This document shows positions 1 to 10,500 of a DNA stretch of 64,000 bases, in pieces (within the stretch, counting starts at the first letter, position 1; each line of letters opens with the position of its first letter). A program made the position numbers and the translations under genes. Location of the stretch: assembly GCF_001039355.2 (NCBI RefSeq), contig NW_019775545.1, positions 267,187 to 331,186 on the forward strand. The letters run 5' to 3'. A model generated the notes under the pieces. It saw only the letters and a program-made list of their open reading frames with translations, did not search any database and was not told the DNA's origin. Source of the stretch: Lingula anatina. Lineage: Eukaryota > Brachiopoda > Lingulata > Lingulida > Lingulidae.

Positions 1-768
1 NNNNNNNNNNNNNNNNNNNNNNNNNNNNNNNNNNNNNNNNNNNNNNNNNNNNNNNNNNNNNNNNNNNNNNNNNNNNNNNNNNNNNNNNNNNNNNNNNNNN
101 NNNNNNNNNNNNNNNNNNNNNNNNNNNNNNNNNNNNNNNNNNNNNNNNNNNNNNNNNNNNNNNNNNNNNNNNNNNNNNNNNNNNNNNNNNNNNNNNNNNN
201 NNNNNNNNNNNNNNNNNNNNNNNNNNNNNNNNNNNNNNNNNNNNNNNNNNNNNNNNNNNNNNNNNNNNNNNNNNNNNNNNNNNNNNNNNNNNNNNNNNNN
301 NNNNNNNNNNNNNNNNNNNNNNNNNNNNNNNNNNNNNNNNNNNNNNNNNNNNNNNNNNNNNNNNNNNNNNNNNNNNNNNNNNNNNNNNNNNNNNNNNNNN
401 NNNNNNNNNNNNNNNNNNNNNNNNNNNNNNNNNNNNNNNNNNNNNNNNNNNNNNNNNNNNNNNNNNNNNNNNNNNNNNNNNNNNNNNNNNNNNNNNNNNN
501 NNNNNNNNNNNNNNNNNNNNNNNNNNNNNNNNNNNNNNNNNNNNNNNNNNNNNNNNNNNNNNNNNNNNNNNNNNNNNNNNNNNNNNNNNNNNNNNNNNNN
601 NNNNNNNNNNNNNNNNNNNNNNNNNNNNNNNNNNNNNNNNNNNNNNNNNNNNNNNNNNNNNNNNNNNNNNNNNNNNNNNNNNNNNNNNNNNNNNNNNNNN
701 NNNNNNNNNNNNNNNNNNNNNNNNNNNNNNNNNNNNNNNNNNNNNNNNNNNNNNNNNNNNNNNNNNNN
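1..768. other. Assembly gap (N)
   Basis: The first 768 positions are N. The gap ends inside a 30-bp minisatellite, so the array probably caused the break. Upstream WASHC4 exons (about 200 residues by comparison with the human protein) lie here or left of the window. Confidence 0.99.
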
Positions 769-980
769 TACAGGTGAGTGGTGACGGTTCATATCAGTTA
801 CAGGTGAGTGGTGACGGTTCATATCAGTTACAGGTGAGTGGTGACAGTTCATATCAGTTACAGGTGAGTGGTGACAGTTCATATCAGTTACAGGTGAGTG
901 GTGACGGTTCATATCAGTTACAGGTGAGTGGTGACGGTTCATATCAGTTACAGGTGAGTGGTGACAGTTCATATCAGTTA
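769..980 (+). repeat. 30-bp minisatellite, about 7 copies
   Basis: Seven near-identical 30-bp units run out of the gap and stop at 980. Units differ mainly by one A/G site (GACGG versus GACAG). Each unit contains CAGGTGAGT, a consensus 5' splice-site word, and the array is open in one frame (10 residues per unit, SGDGSYQLQV-like) because the period is a multiple of 3. It is unlikely to be a gene by itself. The array continues into the N gap for an unknown length. Confidence 0.95.
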
Positions 981-1430
981 GATGATGGCCTTAATATATT
1001 GACCTATGGGGTGCAGCTACCACTCTACTCTTGTTTATTTGAACATTTTAAATGTTAATAAAAATGTCTCAAGGACAGTTTCTTAGTCCTTTGATCTATA
1101 TTGCCAACTTCTTTCCCCCTTTCTTTGGATTTACTTTAGAAATAAATGCACAGACCAACATTTTCTCAATATACATTATTTTTGAGGGCATTCAAAACAA
1201 AGGACTAACAGATCTGCGTGTCAAATATGACTGACCCACTTGAATGCTCGTTGCGTAATCCCTGCAGGGAATTTATACAGTGTCTTTTCGGGAATTAAGT
1301 AGCAAACTTTGTAGTGACTCACCATATTTGATCCACGGATCTGTTAGTCCGCTGTTCTGATGACCTTCAGATGACCCTATGACCTTCAGATGACCCTATG
1401 ATGACCTTCAGAATCTGTTCTATTTTCCAG
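981..1430 (+). other. Non-coding, WASHC4 intron
   Basis: This stretch leads to the acceptor before 1431. It contains an imperfect palindromic element (1202-1350) and a small AGATGACC/ATGACCTTC repeat cluster at about 1359-1410. I see no coding exon in it. Confidence 0.7.
1202..1350. mobile_element. Short foldback (MITE-like) element
   Basis: The left end GGACTAACAGATCTGCGTG and the right end are inverted copies: the reverse complement of the right end reads GGACTAACAGATCCGTGGA. The inverted similarity continues inward through a CAAATATG block to a CCCTGCAGGG palindrome near the centre. The whole 149 bp is therefore an imperfect hairpin, typical of a small non-autonomous DNA transposon. I could not see a clear target-site duplication. 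Confidence 0.6.
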
Positions 1431-1534
1431 ATTGTGTATGAACACCTGGGGGACCTCCTGTCTGTCCTCATTACTCTGGATGAGATAGTGGAGAGCCACG
1501 AGACACTGAAGGAACACTGGACTTTGTACAAAAG
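1431..1534 (+). CDS. WASHC4: WASHC4 exon A (first in window)
   Basis: Acceptor tattttccag precedes ATT GTG TAT; the exon reads [18 protein letters not shown] and ends AAA AG before GTATCT, leaving phase 2. Matches the YEHLGELL region about 200 residues into the family. The preceding exon is not in the visible sequence. Confidence 0.9.
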
Positions 1535-4500
1535 GTATCTCATACTGGCTCAGTTTATATTGAAGTCTGTACAGCCAATTATATTGAGATGTGATATCCA
1601 CTTTTATCTTTTCAACCATGATTTAGCATTACTCATAAAAAGAAATAAAGTAGTAATCATTGAGTAAAATGTTTTCACTTTTCGAAGTAAAAGCTGGTAT
1701 GTTCTACAAAGAGTGTTACTATCCTGTGTCTGACTATGGTTGTGTATATGGTCATGTTAGACGGTTTTTATTCATGCTATTTCTGTTGTAATATTTGTAT
1801 ATATTAATATGAAGGATGTTGAAGTCAGTCCACCACAACCCTACCAAGTTTGGGTTCACAGATGACAAGCTGCGGCCTTTTGAGAAGCTGCTGATGAGGC
1901 TGGAAGGACAACTGTTAGATGGGATGATTTTCCAGGTAAAGAAAGTGAAAAATGTATCTCCCTAAAACTTTTTTAGCATATTTTAGAGATAATCATTATA
2001 ATCCTCTTTAATTTCAAATTTTTTTCTGAGACAATTATAAAAATCTGCCCAAACTCATTACAATATTTTAACTGCATCTATTTGATAACTCCCTGCCCAA
2101 ATTAAATAACACATTTGCAATTAGGCACAAAGTATGCAGCTTTGAACAGTGTAATAAGCCACATAACTGACTGGTTTCAGAACTGTGTGGAGCAGCAGTT
2201 TGATGACAGGACTGTGCAGGTGTCCAAGAATGGCATGTTTGCTGAGGAGTTTGCCCTCAATGTTAGAACCTACCTGAACCAAGTGGAACCTAGACTAGGT
2301 AATATGCTAGGTTTACTGTCAATGTCAGAACTTACCTACCTGAACCAAGTGGAACCTAGACTAGGTAATATGCTAGGTTTGCTCATGGCTGTCACAACCT
2401 GCCTAAATCAAGTGGTACCTAGACTAAGTAATGTGCTAGGTTGTCTCTGAATATGTGAACTAACTCAATTCCAAAATTGTGAATTCACTGTTGTTTTTAC
2501 TCCAAATGTTTCATTCTGTCGTCTTCTTCCAGGCGAGACTTCAGAGACTGACCAGAGACTGAAGTTTGTGGGTGTCTGTGGGCTCTATGTTCTCCACTTC
2601 CAGATCTTCAGGGTCATTGATAAGAAAGTCTTCAAGCAAATGTGGGATGTCTATAAAAAGGTTTGTCATTCATGGCTATCAGTATTTGTCTATGTTTGTA
2701 TTGATTTAGAAGAATAAAATCATTTTCTAGGAAATAATATTGATTTTGTTTGGGGGTAAAATATATCATTGTTATCCACTAAAAGCTATATTATTCATTT
2801 TGAGTAGATTTCTTTGGTTTGCAACATGAAAAGATATAGCAATTAATTCATACATGAATTTCCCCATATAGCCGTGGTATGAATTTTAAATCTTATTTCG
2901 AATCTTTCTCAAGGTCCCTGCAGTGTCTCTGGTAGGTAATGTTGTGTGGTATTCCAATGATTTCCTGACCCAGAAGTTACCCCACATGGCCAGAGCTCTG
3001 GATAGGAAGGTACAGCAGGCAGTACCATCACATAGACAGGCCTGGCTACAGCAGAAGTCACAGAACTTACAGAGGTAAGTAAACAACACTAAGCTCCAAC
3101 TGGTACATTGATATCCTTGGCTGAAATAAATTTAAATTAGTTTTTGATTTAACTTATTGATTTAAGCATTTCCTAGTTTAAAAATGTGAAGAATTAATTA
3201 TCTATCTGAAGTAATCTGCATTTTCTCATCTTAATGTTCTTTGTTCAGTTTTTTTTCTGAAACCTTGGTACTGACTGACATCTTTCAACCAAAAAATACT
3301 GTGTTTAATATTAACAAAAAAATACATAGCCTTGATTTTTGAACCAAATAAACAACAAACCATATAAAAAAGATATTTTGTTTTCCTTTAAAGAAATATT
3401 TGTGATTTTTTTTTTTTTGCAATCCTGAAGAGAAATATATATAATAATTTGTGTTCTTCCAGAGACGTGCATGCGTTTGATGTTCAGGTCAGTGCCTGGA
3501 TGGTACAGATGGAGTCTTACTTGGAGAAAGCCAGCTCTTTAATGGAGGACCTCAATCAGAGGAGTAGTCTCTTCATTCAGGTAGGCAGGCACTGTTCAGG
3601 GACAGATCCAGAGATATTTTCTGACAGACATTCTTCCAAATCATCTTTGTTGATCTGTGCTCCATTCTTGATTGTTCTTCCAAAGGAAAAAATTAGATGC
3701 CCGTCAATGTAAACTCGAAGAATTCAGACCGTCTTCCAGAAGACCCGGAAGATGGCTTCCATCCACCCCTGCTGTTTGAATGAGATAATGCACTGTCAAC
3801 TGAATGTTATGTACCAGAACAACTTGAGTGTCAGAGAGGTTTTCAAGGTCTTGAGAGAGGATGTCAATGTATTATTTGACATACATACCAAGAGAAAGTG
3901 CTGGCATTTCACCAAAAAACACCCCTAAAACTGAGTAAAGCTAATATTGCCACAGTCACATAACATCTCTAGGTGTGGTGTATTAATGTATCAGAAGAGC
4001 ATACATGAGTTTGGCATATACCTAAAGATTCCTTTAAATTTCATTCTCCCTGTATAACTTCATAATATGATAAGTATGTTTTACTTTGTGTAGATGTCAG
4101 TGTTATTTCCAGGGAGTGTTATACGCCCACAATATCAGCCACCTGGTGAGGACAGTGATGAACCTTCATGTGGCCCTCAGTAAACCTATGACCAAGACCT
4201 CAGTGCTTAGTCTCTGTAGACTAGTGGAGCTGCTCAAGGTAAGGAAGAAATACACTGGCAGCAGCACTGACAGTAACAGTGACAGTAACAATAACAGTAT
4301 CAGTAGGAGGAAGTTAATGTACATAGGAAGTTCATTAAGTATTATGTAATAGAAACAAAGTGTTTTATACTACCTAACACAAGCGTTATGTGAGGCAGAA
4401 ATCTTTGATAATATAAAAAAGATGCAGCAGTTATTGCAATATGTATACAGTATTCTCATTTGTTTCCCCCCTCCCTTTGAAAAGCATATAAGTATGTAAG

Positions 4501-7500
4501 GATGAATCACCATCTTGTCTTCTATTTTCCTGCAGGCCATAGAGCACACATTCCACAGGAAGAGTATGTTGGTAGCTGAGTCCATGAACCATGTGATACA
4601 ACATCTCACCTTCCAGGCTCTCAACCTCATAGCTGTGGCCAAGGTTAGTATCAATCGCAGATGAGACTTTCCAACTTTTGTCAGAATTCTGACTTTTTCA
4701 GGGTCATTTGGGTCATTCTTGTGAATCATGTAAATCAGATGAATCATGTAAATCCTACCTTTTCAGTGAGGACTGGTCTCATCCCTGATTAATAATATTA
4801 TTTTTAGGGGTCTTACATTCATTTGGAATGGGACTGTTTGATATTGCTCGTTATTGTTTTATTATTCTTTCTGAATTATTGTTTATGTTATAGGTGTTCC
4901 ACTCTTGTAATAACATTGTTTAAACATACAATAAGCAACCAAATTAAATATTTTTGTGTAGGTATTTCTTTAATTTATTTTGAATAGTTTAACATAAATG
5001 TGTAACTGAGGAAGTATCTGATTTATTTTTGAAATTGTTTCAGCTTTGTAGTAAGATGGTTTGAATTATTTGATAAATATCTGAACTTATTTTTATAAGT
5101 ATTTAAGTTTAAACTAATAGGAAGTACCTGATTCAGTTTGTAATCTCTGTGTTTCCAGAAAAAGATGATATCAGATCGTAAATACAGCGAGTCTAAGCTG
5201 GACATCCTGTCAGCCCTGGTGCTGGGGGAGAATGCTCTCAATGGACCAGGAACCAAGGAGAGAAGACTGATCACTTACCTAGCTCTGGCTGTGGGAGCAA
5301 GGATGGTATGTTACCAGGAGTTATAATGATATTATATATATGATAATATAAATAGTAATAACTCTCAATGGACCAGGAACCAAGGATAGATGACTGATCA
5401 CTTACCTAGCTCTGGCTGTGGGAGCAAGGATGGTATGTTACCAGGAGTTATATTGATATTATATATGATAATATTTATTATAATACTTATAGTGATATCT
5501 AAATAATGGATAAATGTTATAATATTGGTAATTCAGACAATTAAGTGTGTATGTGAAGTATGTCTTGGAAAATATTTCTGTAATTAACTCATGCCTTACC
5601 TCATACACATAGCAAGCTGACTTATGACAGTAGATAATCTGTTAAAGATCATTTATCTCTTTGAATAGCATTATGTGAACTTCTTATTTTCAGAAAAGTT
5701 TCCGTGATGATGAGCTGGCCAGTCTGTATTCCACGCTGAAGAAACTGGACGCCATATGTGACCTGAGAGAGAAGTGAGTGGGGGTCCATAAGACTTCTGT
5801 CTCTGATATTCTATACTTGTACTCATAGCAGTGTCCACTCTGTTAATAGCATTTCTGTAAAGATCACTTCATGAAGTGCCAATTCCATGTTACTTTTAAT
5901 ATGTTTTTTTTTGTCAAATGGGAAGGTTGATTGTATTACCTCAAACAGGACACGAGGCAGAGTATAAATGCAATCCAAGTGCATGGGTGCCACGTTTTGT
6001 CTGCTTCAATCTATGTATTTATATCTTTGTATGAATGGAATACATGCACACATTACAAATTTAATGAAAAATTGTGTTATTGGCTGAATACACCAATCTT
6101 TTCAGAGACAATTTGGAGAGACAAAGTACAAGACTTTAATTATAAAAGGTTGACAAAGATCATATTCTACATGTAGAATTCTGTGTATTTCAGAGTGCAC
6201 CAGGCCTGTGACTGCAGTTTTTTCTACTGGCACAGGGTGGTCTTCCCTATATATCTTGATGACTTGTTTGAGAATCCTACTGAGGCCCACAGACTACATG
6301 TAAGTATACTGTGGTGGGACAGGTCACTGAAAACCTGTGGAAACCATGTCACTTTGAATGAAAGCACCTTTATCTCATCATCAAGTTGAAGTTATTGAAA
6401 GAAGGTATTGAAAGTGAATCTGGGACCAGTTGGTTACTTTTAAATGTTAGATATCTTAGTGAAAATGGATCCAAGTATTTTTGAAGTGTTCCTGAAATAT
6501 ACTGCCACTGTGAAAGATCCCCTATCCCAAGTTCAAAACCTTCCAGAGATATTTATATTGATCCAAAAGGTGAAGAAAGAAGACGTAGTGGAAAAAATGT
6601 AAAGAAAATTGAAGTCATATCTTCTCTTTTATCATTGTTTTAATTTTGATTCCATATCTCAGTATATGATGGGAGCGTTAAGTGACAGTGTCCCGCTGAT
6701 GAAGCAAGCCAGACATCTGACCAGTGCCCAGGTATTACTGGATGAGTTTGATAAAGAGGTCCACAGGGAGCTCAAAGATGTGAGTAGAATAAGAAAAATG
6801 ATGTTGTTAATAATCTTTTTGGTCTTACTGGGCCAGTGCACTTACCTATGCACTTTAATTTTGTGTATTAAAAAATATATGATCGTTTTCATGTTATGGT
6901 TAATGATTTGTGAAGCATTTCTCACTGAATTTAGATGCTGTAGATATGAAATATGAAACAAAGTTTTGCCTTGAGCACAAAACTGATTTTCTGTACTGAG
7001 ATTAAGACCTAGAGAATAAGTTAGGAATGAAATTGTTAATATGGAACCAACATTTATGGGTTCCTCTCAATGATTGCAGCACCTCCTGGGTCCCCTGTGT
7101 ACTGAGATAGAGACAGACCTCCGCCTCCACATCCACTCCCATCTTCAGCTGGACGACCGCAATCCATTCAAGGTCGGCATGAAAGACCTGACGCCATTTT
7201 TACAACTTCGACCAATCAGATTGTTTGACAAGATGATAAATGTGAAAGGTAGGAGAGAGAAGGCAATGAAGAAAGTATGAGGGTCCCTGTGTTTCTGGTC
7301 TTCAAAATGGCTCAAAAATGAATACTTTGCTTCGGATTTTCAAATTCATTTCATATATATGCTAACTTCGCAATCTTTTTAATTGGCAAAAATTATCAAT
7401 ACTTCAAATTCTTAGTTTTGGAATCATATTTCTATACAGCATATATCATGCTTATACTGTGTAGAATATAACTTAAAGGTAGCCTGCTTTTCAATGTTGT

Positions 7501-10500
7501 TACCACCACAAATTTATTAGAATGTAATAATTTGAAGAGTCTATGACTTTGGCAAATGCTGTACAGTATATTTAGAATTTACAATTTTCACCTTTGAAAA
7601 AAATCTAGTGCTTAACCTAACCCTTATTATATAACATATTTCATATCTTTAGCCTTGATAATATGAATTTTTGCCATAATATTTTCTTATTTCTTCCCCC
7701 TCCCCCCCCAGCCCATGTTGAACACTACCTTGACCGCACCTTCTACAACCTGACCACCGTGGCCCTCCACGACTGGAAGACATACGGGGAGATGAAGAAC
7801 CTGGCCACACAGAAATACAAGTTGAGGATGGTAGAGCCGCACCTACCAAGTCAAACTCTAGAACAGGTAGGAGGGGGAATGTTACCTGTCTGACAAAGAA
7901 CAGCTGATGGAGTTAATAACTTTTCTGTGTCCAGTTTTCTGTTTTCATTTGAACTTGAGTGGCAGTCCCGTTTTGCTGTTTTTGGCCCTTATTTTGGGCT
8001 GTCTTTTAATACGTTAAGACTTGAGATATGTGATACGTTTTCAGCTACTTTCACATATTCTAGCTAATAGGATTTTATACCTTTGTGTATGCTAAGAACA
8101 CATTGTAAATCTTCTGTAATAGACTTAATCTGGCACATGTCTATTGTTTATGGTGTTTCCAATTTCAGGGCTTGGATGTCCTGGAAATTATGAGGAACAT
8201 CCATGTTTTTGTATCCAAATTTCTCTACAACTTAAACAACCAGGTAAGGCAGGATTGGGTTGACAGAGTGACATTTGATTTACTTTTATGTTATTTTTAT
8301 TTATATTTATTTATCTATTTATTTTTATTTATTTATTTATTTATCTATTTATTTATTTTTTATTTTTTGACGTGTGTTAAGAAAAAAGAACAATTTGTTT
8401 GGTTAGAATTTGAACTATCTATAAAGTCGGTTACATTTAAAGGTCATGTTTATTGAATTCAAGTTTTGTTGGCGTTTTGTGAAACCACAGCTCATGAAAT
8501 CATGAATTAAAAGGTCTTTGCTTTAAGGTCATTACCTTAAAAGTCAAGTTTTAATGTCATTATTTAGAAGTTGTATAAGCCCTGTCATGCTATGGTAGTG
8601 TCATCATGGAAGTGGTGAAGGTCAGACAGGCAAGTTTGCCTGATGACATGGTTTTGTTGCAGTTTGTTAAATGTTAAATGTTTTCCAGAAACTGTGAGGT
8701 AATTGACCTGACTTGGCAGATCTGTGAAAGTCACTGAGAGTACCCAGACACGAGTTTTTTCCATGGAAACTCAGATTGCAGCATTTTTTAAAATTCAATT
8801 TTGATGTTTCCTGAGATTCGTCAAGATCTGCAATAAAATCTGGGTTGGGTCCCATGTTCAGAGTTTATTTTTTCAAACCTAGGCTCAAGTCTGAGTAACT
8901 CTGAAAACTTTCACAATTCTAGGAATCAAATTAAATGTGTACCTTTCTAATAGAGAGTTTTAATTTGGTGATCTAACAAAGAGAAAAAGAATTTGATGAT
9001 TTTATCCTATTTTTTTCTTCAGATTTTCGTAGAGAGGTCCAGCAATAATAAGCACCTGAACACTATCAATATCCGCCATATTGCCAACTCCATTCGTACC
9101 CACGGCACGGGCATTATGAACACCACTGTAAGCATAGATAATAAAATATTGTACCCACGGCACAGGCATTATGAACACCACTGTAAGCATAGATAATAAA
9201 ATATTGTATCCACGGCACAGGCATTATGAACACCACTGTAAGCATAAATAATGAAAAATTAAATCAAACAAGCTAAATAGAGGGAAAAGATGCTGTACTA
9301 GTAGATGGGAATGGATATCATAAGTTCTATTTCTCAAAAAACAATGTTGATTATTTGTTATATGTTTAATGATATTGATTTTTCCCCAGGACTTTTTATT
9401 GTTTATATTGAATTCCCTCTTTGGTAATGTATCTTTAAAAGTAAGTATTTTGAAAAGGTAGCAGGATGTTCTCTCCTTTCACTTTTACAAAGAAATCATT
9501 GGGTTAACATTTTCTGTTTCAGGTGAACTTTACATATCAGTTTCTCAGGAAGAAGTTTTTCATCTTCTCCCAGTTTATGTATGATGAACACATCAAATCC
9601 AGGCTGATCAAAGACTGGAAGTTCTTCAGAGAAAATCATCTGCAAACAGATCAAAAGGTTTGTTTACTTCTCTTCCATTGACAAGATATAGTACATGTAC
9701 ATCAAGATATTGAATTCAACATCATACAAATATTTGTCGTCAATGAAGGATTTCAAATTAACGTAATAAATAAGCTGTTCAATATGTTTATCTTGTACAA
9801 GATTATACATGTAGTATATATAATGATTGTAACATTTTAATAAAAAATGAGTTTGTTACCATTCTTTAAGACTTATTTACAGTACATTTACTTATTTAAC
9901 ATACTTCAGTTTAATAAATTTGGCACATCTTGGCAGGACATATGACAGTCACTGTATTTGAAGACAAATTATTTCCTATTTTCTAGTATCCATTTGACAG
10001 AGCAGAGAAGTTCAACAAAGGTATCCGCAAACTTGGTCTGACACCAGAGGGCAACACTTACCTGGACCAGTTTAGGCTACTTGTGGGACAGATAGGTAGG
10101 TTTTTACTCACCAGAGGTCAGCACTTACCTAGATTAGTTTAAGCTACTTGTAGAACAGATACCAGTAGGTAGGTTGATGCCAGAGAGAAAAAAGTGAGGA
10201 TATTAATTCTTAACGTCTTGTACAAGTACATATTGATACATGCAATTATCTTTTCCTATATGGTATTACTGTAATTTCTGTTCCAACCAACAGGTAATGC
10301 GATGGGTTACATCCGTATGATCCGTTCTGGTGGACTCCATTGCTGCAGCAACGCAATCCGCTTTGTGCCAGATTTAGAGGACATTGTGAACTTTGAGGAG
10401 CTGTGCAAAGAGGAGGGTCTGTCTGCAGAATGCCAGAGGGCAGCAGGGTAGGTTAAACTGGAGTCTAGGGGGCAGCACATGGCATGTCTGACAGTTTCAC

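Noticed and set aside
774-1058. ORF over the 30-bp array as a repeat-protein gene
   Set aside because: It starts at a GTG inside the array only because the 30-bp period keeps one frame open; there is no ATG, no flanking coding sequence, and the array enters a gap.
2115-2180. Alternative start or acceptor for WASHC4 exon 3
   Set aside because: The sequence is open and the AG at 2131-2132 has the right phase, but family spacing and the better acceptor ctggtttcag favour 2181.
4370-4747. 125-residue minus-strand ORF
   Set aside because: It overlaps a well-supported WASHC4 exon on the + strand and is a shadow.
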